Shown: positions 1 to 11,066 of the stretch, piece after piece
Layout of the letters: every line of letters starts with the position of its first letter
Numbering within the stretch: position 1 is the stretch's first letter
Source: Zhengitettix transpicula
Taxonomy: Eukaryota; Arthropoda; Insecta; Orthoptera; Tetrigidae
Assembly: GCA_037074705.1 (NCBI GenBank)
Contig: CM073591.1
Coordinates: forward strand, 92,043,532-92,107,531
Reading direction: 5' to 3'
DNA: 64,000 nt
Translations under genes and position numbers: made by a program
Notes under the pieces: model-generated
Database searches by the model: none
Seen by the model: the letters and a program-made list of their open reading frames with translations, nothing else
Told to the model about the DNA's origin: nothing

Positions 1-2023
1 ATAGAGAAGGTTTTTTTTTTGTGTTGGTGAAATGATTTGGAAGCCAGAAATTTGAAAGTACCGACTGGAAGTTTCAGAACACTGAGAGTTCTCCACTGCG
101 CAGATAATTTTTGCAACCTACCGGTGACTGATTTGATTTTTACTCTGCTCATAATTAGCCAGCAAGCTAATAAAGTGGTTAAGATTCTCATAGAGCCTTA
201 GCGTTAAATAAAATATTCATAATCACTACATTTTTATATATATTTATAATTAATACTTAAAAATTAAAAACTTTATCTTAAATCTATTTATTTTAATTTC
301 AAATTAGAAATATTAACGTACTTCTCATAGAACAGGCGTTCTAGGGCAAATAAGCCGAGCGGTAGAGGCAGACTACAAAATTCCAAAACGACGTCCAAGC
401 AAGCTATAATATTCTGCACTGTTGAGCAGGCATGCACTTTGTGTATCTCCAAGGGAGTAGGGTAGGGTGACAGGTGTTGGGATCAAGTTAATGGGAACCT
501 ATATAAAGGAGCGGTCTGACTGTCTGAGAAGAATGACAAAACAGGTAATCGAAAAGTCGTACCAGCCCGTCGCTGTTTCTTCTACTACGAAGTCAAGTTT
601 CAACTAAAATAAATGTCCAGGAAACATTACTGCGGAAAGAGTTTCTAATATTGTTCAAGATATAGGTACACTCGCCAAAAAAATCATAAATAGAAAGAAC
701 TATGACAGGAGTTTAAATATAAGAATATATGATTCACGTGTCAGGCTAAGGAGGATGCTGATTGGACAAAACAAGTTCCAGCGGACTTTTAATCTATAAT
801 GATTATAAATACAAGAAACAAAAATATTAACTTACAAAATAATCAATTTTAAAAATTTGACAAGCCAGTTTTAATCTTAACTAAAAGTTACCATTACATT
901 GCTTTAACTACTTCATATCTTATAAGAAAAATTAATTGAACAACATTAATACGACTTTAGAATCTATTCATTTTCCCAGTAACCTAATTATCTCCAATTT
1001 TCCCTTAAAAATTGTGCTGGTAACTGTTTCAATCATTTATCAAACTTTAAAACTGAGTAATATGCCCATTTTTTTATTTATGTTATTCTTTGGATTTTGA
1101 GATCACAATCCTCTTCTTCTCGTTTTTTTCTGATCTGTTTATCAATTCGCACTATAAACTAACTATTACATATTGACATAATTTAAAATTAATCCACGTC
1201 GAATTTCTTGTATTCATTATTGTTGGTGCCGAGACAAACCATCGTTTTATAAAAAACTAATGGTAATTTCACTTTCTTTACATCAGCATTTCAAAATGGA
1301 TGTATTCTGACTTTGATAACTGGCGATAATGTTCCATGAAAGTATTACAAGAAATTTTAATTGGAGCCTGAGCGGCTGAAGGAACAGCCACTGAAAGTTC
1401 TCAAAGGACACATCTTGCCTTCGTAAAATAATCCTGTCAAGAATTGGCTATGGGAAAGATTTTATTCCGGATTCGTGTCTTCAGGTTGACGCTAAATCCA
1501 GCTTTCAAGATGAGATCCTGTAGTAATGCAAACAAACTTGAATGTCAAGCAGTGGCGACGTCTGAAGTAAAGCATTAGGGATACCAACAAATGCAAATTT
1601 TTAATAGTGGGAAATATAGACAAATACAGACAATAAGTGATAATATAAATACCACACAACGTTTTTAAGATTTGTTAACTGACTATTGCAGTTGTGCCGC
1701 TCTAGGCTCTTCTAGGCGCGTGAACGTTCTGTGGTATTTATATTATCACTTATTTTTCTGTATTTAACTCTTTCTTATTATTAATTTTTATTCAGACGTA
1801 TTTTTTTTCATTTTTTGCAAATACAAATTTTACTGGAAATATATTAAATTTTTGGGCACTTCCTTTACTATAAATAAAGTATATAGTGTTTCCCGTCGCA
1901 AGATTACATATGATAAACTAAATTTCTTTCTCCAGTTGCGATAGATCTAAACCCATAACGCAGTTTAAGTCGGTGGAAATCACATTCCTCGAAATTGTGA
2001 CGTATATCAAATTTGTGTTTCAG
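1..2023 (+). other. frequenin intron, 3' part
   Basis: This stretch precedes the frequenin terminal exon and ends in a good acceptor (polypyrimidine run then CAG at 2021-2023). No earlier frequenin exon (EF-hands 1 to 3) can be found in it, so it is read as the 3' part of an intron whose donor lies left of the window. It is AT-rich. Its only clear structure is the inverted repeat at 1622-1765. A second acceptor-like site ends at 1935, but reading on from it in phase 0 meets a stop at the third codon. Confidence 0.7.
1622..1765. repeat. inverted repeat with 42-43-bp arms (foldback or MITE-like)
   Basis: Left arm 1622-1663 and right arm 1723-1765 are near-perfect reverse complements, with only a few mismatches, around a 59-base spacer. 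Both arms carry the core GATAATATAAATACCAC. A related half-arm with the same AATACCACACAACGTTT core is at 48735-48781. This points to a dispersed non-autonomous element rather than a chance hairpin. No convincing target duplication is visible. Confidence 0.6.
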
Positions 2024-2275
2024 GGACAGCAACCAAACTCAGAAGACGACAACACGCCCCAGAAACGAGTGGACAAAATATTTGACCAAATGGACAAGAA
2101 CCACGATGACCGGCTGACGCTGGAGGAGTTCCGTGAGGGCAGCAAAGCCGACCCCCGCATCGTGCAGGCGCTCTCCCTGGGGGACGCGGGGCCTGCAGCT
2201 GGAGGGGGGCCGACGAACGCGGCGCCCCCGGCCGCCGCCAGCACCACGGGGCCCGCCTCGCCGTCCCCCGGCTAG
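2024..2275 (+). CDS. Frq: frequenin / neuronal calcium sensor 1, terminal coding exon (partial gene)
   Basis: Frequenin is a myristoylated EF-hand calcium sensor that tunes transmitter release and nerve-terminal growth; in flies it acts with the exchange factor Ric8a. The exon encodes 83 residues and starts in phase 0 at GGA, right after the acceptor CAG. Residues 1-23 hold the GQQP and [13 protein letters not shown] stretches typical of insect frequenin. Residues 24-35 are the EF-hand 4 loop ([12 protein letters not shown]). Residues 36-53 run through EGSKADP to IVQALSLG. Fly frequenin, as I recall it, ends two residues after that SLG; here 30 further Gly/Pro/Ala/Ser/Thr-rich residues follow before TAG at 2273-2275. 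The loop's sixth position, normally Gly, is Asp (GAC, 2108-2110). EF-hands 1-3 and the myristoylation site lie outside the window. The family call is secure; the tail and the Asp are direct reads that need transcript support. Confidence 0.93.
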   Translation, partial: GQQPNSEDDNTPQKRVDKIFDQMDKNHDDRLTLEEFREGSKADPRIVQALSLGDAGPAAGGGPTNAAPPAAASTTGPASPSPG

Positions 2276-2401
2276 CGCCCGCGCTTTTACAATCCCCCAC
2301 CCCGAGCCCGAGCATGTGCCTCTACGTTCCTTCGCTACCGACATTATTTTCTGTTAGCAGGTGCAAAGATGCACGAAATATTTTTCTGCAATTAAATAAA
2401 T
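2276..2401 (+). other. Frq: frequenin 3' UTR (minimum extent)
   Basis: Non-coding sequence between the frequenin stop codon and the first polyadenylation signal. It starts GC-rich, like the end of the exon, and turns AT-rich near the signal. The GC-richer DNA at 2600-2870 may be a longer 3' UTR isoform, but nothing proves it. Confidence 0.5.
2395..2400 (+). terminator. polyadenylation signal AATAAA
   Basis: Canonical AATAAA about 120 bases after the frequenin stop, in an A/T-rich setting, on the same strand. It is the first canonical signal downstream of the exon. Confidence 0.5.
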
Positions 2402-5400
2402 ATTTGTTACTTACGCAATGGGGGTGAAAGGTTTCATTTTTCGTTCAAAAGGCACCGTTAAAGCATATGAAAAAGTTCCCGGAGCACAAATAAAGCACGG
2501 CACAAAAAAAAAACGCTTTGGACATCCACGTTACCGTCCCAAAGTCTCATTCGCGCATATTCGTTTGACCTTGTATTTGCAGTTTCATTTTTCCGTCTGA
2601 ACCTTGGCGGGATTCCTGCCGAAATGAAAAATATAAGAAGTCGCCGAGTTCCTGCTGTGTCTTGCGCCGAGACGGCTCAGCGAAAAGAAGATAACGGACG
2701 TTCGAGTGAATTGTTTTTTCTGATCGGTGCATTTGCCCTCGACCCGAAGGGCGGACGCGTGATGAATGTGGTCGCCTTTGAAAGAAAAAGTGGCTTATTT
2801 GTTTTCGATGAGTGACGCGGACTTAACGCAAATTTAAAAATCGTATGGTTTTGCAGCAAGGAAGTTATTGTACCTGTACGTCTCATAGAGCAATAGGAAA
2901 ACAGTTTCTATGGCCGATAGTCATATTTTGTTAAAATTTCAACGCTTGTTAAATTTATCGAAGTGCAATTCAAGATATTCTCATTGTTCGCCGTAAAAAG
3001 TTGTAAATAATGTTGTTGATTTATCGCAGATGTTAGACATTTGAAGCTGAACGGTGGACGGATACGCTTTGTTCGCGCGAAGGAATACTTGGTACCCTGT
3101 TTATCAATCCCTTTTTTTCCAAGCTTCGACTCTTCGTCATTATATTTACTGTTCCTAACAGTCTTACTACATGATTATTCAAGAAATTTAAATACAATGA
3201 TTCACACTAGTTGCTATCAGGGACACTCTATAGCGTAAACCTTGTCTGTGATCCAACAATTGCAACAAATTCATCGTTATTTATTACTTAACTAATTGCT
3301 TGAAAGTCTCCTCTTTTAACATTTCAAGTGTGTTCCCTTAATGTTATTTAAGTGTGATAATAATTTATAGAATTTAATTTCAAATTGTAAATATGGAGGT
3401 ATTTTAATGCGTGTGAAATTTGGATATTTTTGGTCTCGTCTACGTGATCAAAGATATTTTTCTCTTAATAATATAAGTTTCTTTAACGGCTTTTAGCCAT
3501 GAAACATATTTTACGTATTTCTTTTTGTCATAAATTAAGGTTAGGTTGGAGATATCAAATTAAACAAAATTTGTCAATGGTGACGAGAATCACCTATCAC
3601 GTCTAGTATATGAACATTAAAATTAATTGTTAATCTTAATATATTCTCATCATCAAAGTTTTTCTTGATCTATTCCATCAAATATAATTGTGTCCATTGA
3701 TATGGTCTATTGCATTGTTGCAACTCTTGTTGCTTTCATACTTTCTTATCGTTATGTGAACGAGAAATACAACACAGAGCACGTATAAAATTGCAAATAT
3801 TATTTAAAAGTTATTTAAATATCAGCACAGGCTCTGAGTCCATCAGACGCAAGTGTCTAACATCAATTTTTATATGACAAAATCTTACGATGCTTCGATG
3901 CCCAATTTGGTTTCGTACGCCAATCAAGCGGCCTACTTGCATTTCGGTTGGTCATTCTGTGATATATAATGCGTGCGCATCACAATGTCGATTTCGTAGG
4001 GCGCAATGTGTTATTCATGTAAGTGTTTTAGACGCCGTTAAATAATTTTGAAATGTAAACAAAGTGTGTGAATGTGAATTACGAATTTCGAATATTTCTG
4101 TTGGATATGACTTTTGTTCTTGGAGGGAAAAAGTATTCTTTCAGGACATGCGTGGTTGCAGCTGATAACAAAATTGTCATTAGATTTGTAAAAATTAAAA
4201 CAATGAATGAGTTGATGTCTGAAAAAGTATTAGTACAAATTTGTTTGTTGAATATCTGCATGTTTTAGTCCATCTCTTAAGCCACTATAGGTAAATGCAT
4301 TATACCTAAAATTGCTACTTTAGTACATGAGTGTAATGAAATACAGCTAGAACCTGCGAGTATAATTATAGCTAAATACGTCTGTAGATATTCAATGAAT
4401 ATTGAACAAGACAGTAGACATGCTTCATTCGGTAACAACCTTTTGATTGCGATCACATCACAGTAAGCTGCATAGAGGAGTTATACTAGTAATTGTAATA
4501 ATATATGTTAACATATATAATGATATTTGTTTTTGATATCGGTAGGCGAACATACAAATTTAAAAAATGGTCATTTGGTAATGGGTTAAAGGAGATTGAA
4601 GAGTTATGTGAATATGTTGGGATGTGTTTGCGTATTTTAATAATTAAAAGTGACTAAATATATTGTCCATCCATTAAAAACAAAGGTGTATGCAAGCGAT
4701 TTCGCAACTCAAACGCCTTGAAATACGCAGGGACATTTCATATTACAAATTCAGTAATAAAATAAATTGATTTTCTATCAAAAACATAAAACGTACTTGT
4801 ATAGTTACATGTAAATCCCCCCCCCCCCCGCCAAAGTATTATGCTCTAATAGATTATTCGACATTTTAGAATACTATTTGAATTTTTTCACTAATTGAGT
4901 AAAATTTCATTTAACGCGAATTTATTTTTGATGATAATGAGGGGCGAATAAAGTCTTATTACATTCATTGTACTGAAAGAATATTGAATTCAGACAATCA
5001 CTGGAGTATTCCAGTGCCACATGTAAATTTTTGTAATAGTTAAGCTGTTGTTATTCAGAAATTCATAAAAATTTGACTGTCTGAAATGTTTAATATGTAC
5101 GTTTTATAATTTATTGTTGTTGTAACCTTGACATTATTTTTACAATGTAAAATATATAATTAGATTGTTGTTAGATACCATTCAAAAACAATTTCCTTTA
5201 TTTTTTCCATAGTAATAGGTTGTATAAAATGGAGTCAAAACAAAAAAAAAGATTGCTCTCAAATAACACACTAAAATATGTTTCAATACCAGTAAATAGG
5301 TTTATCATATTCGTGTTGCAGAAATCCGAGACTGATATATTTTTTTTCAACATAGCACTGTTACACGCGATCGCCATTTGAGTTCTCTTACTAAGCCAGC

Positions 5401-7200
5401 TCTCACAATATTTAAATTTCCATTTTAAATCAAAAATATATTTTTATTTTTTGGATACATGTCCCAAGATATTTTCTTATATTAAACGCGTTTCACTTGG
5501 GCGAAACCTTAAAAAAAATATTGATAAATCACGCTGTTGCAAGGGTTCTGAAATTTCTTATAATACACACTAACGATTTCGATGTTTAAATTAGTGTAAA
5601 TACAATTTAATTATTTGTAGATGATAAAATCAATTTATTAACATACATTCTAAATGGCCTAGTTAGGTTAACTAAGTGTTATTCATACATAATATTAAAA
5701 CTTACAAATATTATAAAATAACAATAAAATATAAGAAAATAACTCATAAATTTGAATATTTACTGTCAATTGTGTTAACTGTATAATATTGATGAATATT
5801 AAATACAGTTTATATGCTTTAATTCAACCAAAATTTTGAAATGTTTGTTCACATATGACAGTTTTATTAAAATAATAAGTAAAAGATTATCTTAATATCC
5901 TTTCCCCTGAAGTTCAGCGAGTGATATTTAGTGTTTTCAATGAATACCAAGTGGTTCATAGTGAACGTAATAATTATAAAACAGTATATCTCAATGAATT
6001 ATTTGAAAGTTTCGGACAAATTTTTTAACGTGCGTACAGAATAATAATTAATAAAAAAGTTGTGTAGTGCACCTTCGCTTGAAGTGAGAAAACCTTTGGA
6101 TGATATAATTTAATATTTATGTAGTACTGAGAAATATTAATCCAATGAATTTTGAAGCGTCTGTGTGTTGATACCAGCACTAAACATAAGCTAAGAACAC
6201 ATTTTGCTCTACCTTCCTTATATTAAACTCTAAGCCTATCTGAAAGTTTCTAAAACATATATTTATGCGTAGAAATATGCATCTTGGTAACTTAACTTCA
6301 ATTAGAAACTTATTGTTCTGGTGTTTAATCATTACGTATCTCTAATAATAATTATATTGCTTTCTTAAAAACTTTACGGCCTAAATCTGAATAGAATTAT
6401 AAATTATACACACACTTCTCAATATTTTACATTACATACGATTGTGTGTTACTTGAAACTTTCGTCTGTGCGTATTGTTAATAAAATTATGTTTCCTCTT
6501 ATTGTCTCCCCTTTCTACGTACAACAGGGAATTAAAATTTTGGAATGCTTCTTATCTACCTATTTCATAAATGTATTTGTGTAATAATTAGAAACTGTAT
6601 TTTAATTTTTTCTATCACAGAAATTTGGAAATATTAGTTATTAAAAAAATTTGAACTTATTGATTCAAATAGTTTTAAAACAGTCAACATTAGGTATTTA
6701 AATTTTTTTCTGACTGTTGTCTACAGGAATTTTCTATAATAATTTTAGAATGAACATAAAGACGAAACGTACTGAAATATCGCAAAATTTTAATCTCTGC
6801 AGTAGTCAGAATCAATTTTATACTAACATGAAAAACATTTCAAAGTTTCATGTAACTGATTTGTCTGAAAGCCCTATCAATATATTTAATGTGACCTCGA
6901 TGATGCCTCTCATATAAGTGAAAACAAAGTTGGTAGTTCTAATCGGCATCTGACATAGCTGCATGATGGCCGCTGCAAAATGGTGGATCGGTATCCGCAT
7001 TTCACCAATTTTTGTTAATAATTTGGAAATAGTATAATAATATACCATTCTAAGGCCACTTCAATGTTTTGTAAGTACACTAAAGAGTTATACCAAGAAT
7101 ATGAAGGAGGATGGTACACAGCTTAAAATTATAATATGAAACATGATATATGTTGATTTATTAACTCCCCGTGCTGAATGAAACAAGCAATACACCTTTG
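2402..7200. other. AT-rich non-coding DNA
   Basis: I see no convincing gene or classifiable element. Open frames here (for example 2418-2600, 3041-3238, 4068-4268 and 6717-6917) are short, have no recognisable family and fit chance. A 13-base C run lies at 4817-4829. DNA at 2600-2870 is locally richer in G+C. Confidence 0.5.
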
Positions 7201-7445
7201 TTATAGGTAGATAGATTTATTTAACTACTTTGGGCAAACCCCGATGGAAATGCTTAAAATATATAGAATGAAATTATACAAACTATATGCCAACGTGAAC
7301 ATAAAATAAATATGAAAAAATAGTTCGATTACAGCAATAAATCTTTTTTCGTAATTCTAAGAAAGATAATCTATCATTAAGACTATAAATGGCGTTCTAC
7401 AGTTCTCTGCCATCACCGCACTTCACTTATTTGCAATGATTTACA
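7201..7445 (-). mobile_element. LINE 3' UTR fragment
   Basis: Read on the minus strand, this fragment ends in TAAATAAATCTATCTAC-like sequence just after a small G/C hairpin (GGG, loop, CCC near 7231-7245). The fragments at 13052 and 61268 have the same layout, and the last of these carries recognisable LINE reverse-transcriptase codons. Shared wording with 61268 includes the AAAAAATAGTT block and the CACTTCACT block. No coding part is left here. Confidence 0.5.
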
Positions 7446-7716
7446 AATTAAATTAATTTTCTACTCTTATTAAAATATAATGTTATTGTCAATTTCACTA
7501 CACTCAATTTATTAATAGAAATCGTATTATTGTTTGCAATAAATCCCTAACATAATTTTTTATCTTCTTTTGAAGTATAGTTGATAGGTATTGTTTACAC
7601 AAAAAATAGCGCAGCGAGTAATTAACTTCTCGCTTACCATCTCAATTAGAATTTCATGAGCCTTTGTAGTTTTTATTTGAATAAAAATTCCAAAAAAAAT
7701 TAAATTTATACTTATA

Positions 7717-7718
<2 letters not shown>

Positions 7719-7755
<37 letters not shown>
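7719..7755. repeat. (TA)n microsatellite flanking an LTR unit
   Basis: About 18 TA repeats directly beside the 3' end of the minus-strand LTR unit at 7759-8891. A second (TA)n tract lies on the other side (8894-8912). This fits insertion into, and duplication of, a TA target. Confidence 0.8.
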
Positions 7756-7763
<8 letters not shown>

Positions 7764-7830
7764 GAATAATCGCTGCTTATTAGTTAAATTATTTAACAAA
7801 AGATTATTTCATGAATGTTACAATTAATTT

Positions 7831-7853
7831 GCCCTACGTTGGCACGCCGAAAT
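7831..7853 (-). other. PBS-like motif a (tRNA-Lys type)
   Basis: The minus strand reads CGGCGTGCCAACGTAGGGC, close to the complement of an insect tRNA-Lys 3' end (TGGCGCCCAACGTGGGGC). It is followed by AAATTAATT, as in many gypsy leaders. Confidence 0.55.
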
Positions 7854-7884
7854 TTAATAAGTAAATAAAAATTTATTTAATTTT

Positions 7885-7905
7885 CCCCACGTTGTGGACC
7901 AAATT
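7885..7905 (-). other. PBS-like motif b
   Basis: The minus strand reads TTTGGTCCACAACGTGGGG, directly after TCATTACA (7905-7912 on the plus strand as TGTAATGA). This is the expected order of LTR end, then primer site. Confidence 0.55.
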
Positions 7906-7940
7906 GTAATGAATAGATAGAAAAGTTAATTAAATGAATT

Positions 7941-7963
7941 TTCCACTTTGTGGAAGCCAAAAA
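7941..7963 (-). other. PBS-like motif c
   Basis: The minus strand reads TTTGGCTTCCACAAAGTGGA, again directly after TCATTACA (plus-strand 7964-7971). It is the most diverged of the three sites and lies 56 bp from motif b, which is 54 bp from motif a. Confidence 0.5.
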
Positions 7964-8694
7964 TGTAATGATTAAAAATAACAGTGATTAATTAATTAAA
8001 AAACAAATTTTATTACATTATTTAAACAATTATTTTTCAAATTAACAAATTGATAAATCGTTCTGGAAGTTTATTTTATTTTATGGAAATTTACAACATT
8101 TGCTCTGAGGTTAAATACATTTAAAATCTCAAAGTTTAGCAATTTGATAACAATTCTCTCAGGGTAGTTTACCTGGGCTTGATCAGTAAAGAACAATCAA
8201 AGAATTTATAAATTAAGTAATTAACAATCCAAAACTAAAAATGATATGAACGAAATCTGACGAATACCTTTAAACTATCGTTTACAAACTTAATTAATTT
8301 GGTTTCTATTTACAAAAATGTACTGCTGGTACCAGACTTAGTTTCGGGGCTCGGGCACACAATTTACACTAAAAAGGCCATGAATCACTGATTCTACACT
8401 TGATTGTCTTGATGGTCAAACACACGGTCGTAGTTATTGGATCTTCCTTCGGGAATTGGATCTACTGCACCTCCGGATCATCAGCCAGACATATTGTTAC
8501 TCAATGTCTTTACGTGGAAAATGTTGATCTCAGTACGCGTAGGAATCTGAATGTGGCGTTAAATATTTGATTATGCTTTGCGGTTTTTTTACAAAGTATC
8601 TCTCTGTCCAGACTTTATACTTGGATTTTAAACTTATAACTCTTTCGGTTGGGCCACGCTGTTCGTTCTCTCAATGTTACGACTTCTCCCTCCA

Positions 8695-8789
8695 ACGATT
8701 TCAGACAGACTCCTTCCGCTTCCAACCACAATTTCAGACAGACTCCTTCCTCTCCCGACTACGATTTCAGACAGACTGGCTTCAGACAG
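8695..8789. repeat. 33-bp minisatellite, three units, inside the LTR
   Basis: Units start at 8695, 8728 and 8761, exactly 33 bp apart, each with the core TTTCAGACAGACT. The related LTR at 42771 has about one copy, so this expanded after the copies separated. The run makes a spurious repetitive open frame. Confidence 0.85.
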
Positions 8790-8912
8790 CCCCGCGGTTC
8801 ACAACAAAGCTGGCATTGTCGTCTTTTGAAGAATTGGTGCCGCTAACAATCCAATTATTTAAATAATTACAGGCCTCTAATTAGTATTACATTATATATA
8901 TATATATATATA

Positions 8913-10721
8913 TTCCAGGAATTGCTGTTTGTTACACACTACATTATTTTGTAATTTCTATTTAGCATTTTTCAGGTATTCATGATGCATATCTTTAAAT
9001 TTAGAAAAAGTGAAGCTAGTAAATATTATAATTGTGAAACTATGCGAAAATACATTACACGTTAGACATCTCGTAATGGAAGGAACTATATCACGTTAAC
9101 TCAGGAGTCAAAAAATATTATATTATCATTTTTCAAAAATCGTTCTGAAAAAATTATAAAGTTTTTATTTCTTTCCATTATAAGAAAAGCTAATAAAAAA
9201 TAGTTTGAAAATCTGACATCGTATGATATTTTCTACATATTTTCTAAAACAAACAGGTCATAAACCAATAATTAAATTTTAATATAATATTAAATTAATT
9301 AACGGAATAAAAAATTAAAATATTTTGTAAATTAAATTTTGATTACGAATAATGATTGTTGGTCGTGTCCGTTTTATCTTTTTCTGAGATATTGGCTTGA
9401 AATATATCAAAAAATGAATCTAATAGATAGCAAACTGATATTTTATTATTTTCTAAAATGTTATTATTTCTCCTCTAGAAAACTTAAAACATTGAACGTG
9501 AGTAGAAAATTAATGTAAATATTTACGTAGAAGCATGAATATTATCAATCTTTTAAGGAAAGTACTGTTAAAAATATATAATTTTTCTGACTTTTTAATA
9601 ACTATTTATTACATTCCAAACGAGGTAAATTAAATTACTAAAAACATAAAACCCAATAAATAATTACAATTAGATTTCATAAATTATTCTTAGTTGTAAT
9701 GTAACATAAACATTTCGATGATATAATTTCATAAATAACAAATACCAATTTTTGATTCATACTTCTGAATAATATGCACATTACAAAATAGCCAGTGTGT
9801 TCAAGAAATTATTCAAAAACAACATCACGAACTTTATCATATAAATTAGTGTTTATTTGTAAATATATGTTTAAATAAACTAACAAGACAAAACAGAAAT
9901 TAAATTTTCTTCGCTTTCAATCGTTCAAAATTTTAATTTGTCTTAATATTTCAAATCACTCTAAATTCAAACTACCGACAGTAATATCCGCCACACAAAC
10001 CACCATGGTCCTTATGCTAATAGCGTTCGGTAATGGTATTCAGTTAATTAACTCGTCGGGGAGTGAGTTACACACTGAATCACACACAATTAGAAGTAAA
10101 GATTTCGTGGAGTAATCGCATTAAAAGTTTCCCTCCGTCCACAAGATAAACGCTATTAATCACTATTTCCATAATACTTGCCCTATAATACTAACCGTCG
10201 CATGGAAGTTTGCGAGCATTCAAGTTTGTGCTGAGTATAAAATTCGCGTAATCTCATAAATTAACATTTAATTTATTTCTGTGTTCAAAATTTCGCATTA
10301 TTTCAATAGTAACCTATTTTTTAAATATAAATCTGAACGTCAGTTACCAATATACAAAATTTTTGATTCACAAATCAGGAAAAAATTGGTCACCCACGAA
10401 ATTCGTTCATATTTTGCATTCCTATTTATGCCTGACTTATTTAACCTTTATCTGGCAAAATATAATGTAAATACTATACTACCGACATTAACTTTCTACT
10501 AATGCAAATAATAACCACGTGTTATTGTCCACAAAAGACTTTCCCAAGTTCATGAGCCAACTGGCACAGAAAATAAAAAAAATCCTCCTTTTTTTGCATA
10601 TTTATAATCAACCATTAAACGTAAAAAAAACAGCTAATCAAATAATGCGTATCACATTAGCGATTTTCAATTTTTAACAGCCGTTTATGTATGGTGCACT
10701 GACATCATATAAACATAGGTG
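8913..10721. other. AT-rich non-coding DNA
   Basis: No gene or classifiable element seen. The frame at 10281-10502 has no recognisable family. Confidence 0.45.
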
Positions 10722-11066
10722 ATTCTTTACTTGTCCGCTATTCCCATTGGAATAGTCGGCCAGCTGCCTCCTAAACTGGTCGAGGCACGGAGAAAGGAAT
10801 GCTGCGTCCCCACAGCAAATTCCTCTCCCGCTATCGGAAGAGCGTGGGACAAGTACCCAATGCCCGACCTACCTGATTCAGGTTTTTCTAGGGTTTGTTC
10901 TGCATTTCTTTAGGCGAGTGCCGGGTAGGATCCTTAAAATATAGCCCGGGGGCTACCTTCCTCTACCCTCCACATCCCCCTTTCAAATCCCTTTCCTATG
11001 CTATAAGAGTGGAGTTGCCACTATGTCGATTACCCTATACATAGCCTGTCTACACCCAAAAAAAAA
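10722..11066 (+). mobile_element. family A retroposon, upstream unit, 5'-truncated
   Basis: Sense is taken as the strand that ends in poly-A. The unit starts in the middle of the consensus and runs through the imperfect palindrome TATTCCCATTGGAATAG. It closes with the type I 3' end, CATAGCCTGTCTACACCC followed by nine A. A second, longer unit follows at once, head to tail. It has no recognised coding domain and no clear Pol III boxes. Confidence 0.75.

Larger units (their letters stand above)
7759..8891 (-). mobile_element. solo LTR-like unit (family alpha, copy 1), Ty3/gypsy type
   Basis: On the minus strand the unit starts TGTAATACTAATTAGAGG at 8891 and ends near 7759 in a degenerate ATTACA-type end, both against (TA)n. 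The 42771-44095 unit is a clear relative. Shared blocks include AATTAGAGGC, a CTGTCTGA region, ACAATCAAGTGTAGA and a final AT-rich part with primer-binding-site-like motifs. The length is 1133 bp and no pol or gag coding remains. TG...CA ends, LTR-sized length and tRNA-Lys-like sites suggest a Ty3/gypsy LTR. Which strand is sense follows from the order TG end, body, PBS-like motif. Confidence 0.65.

Noticed and set aside
499..615. TATAAA box and downstream AATAAA, as in an LTR or promoter
   Set aside because: Both words are frequent in AT-rich DNA and no repeat ends or related copies were found around them.
1920..1936. Alternative 3' splice site (TTTCTTTCTCCAG)
   Set aside because: In the phase used by frequenin it reaches a stop at the third codon, so it cannot make the known protein.
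2007..2357. Long open frames on the minus strand and in another plus frame over the frequenin exon
   Set aside because: They are shadows of the GC-rich frequenin exon; only the frame with the EF-hand and conserved tail matches a known protein.
2418..2600. 60-codon basic open frame after the frequenin poly-A signal
   Set aside because: Lysine-rich through an A9 run, with no family match and no start or splice support; treated as chance.
8567..8866. Open frames of 99 and 65 codons with repeated FQTDS or FRQTP peptides
   Set aside because: They arise from the 33-bp minisatellite inside an LTR; 33 is divisible by 3, so the frame stays open.
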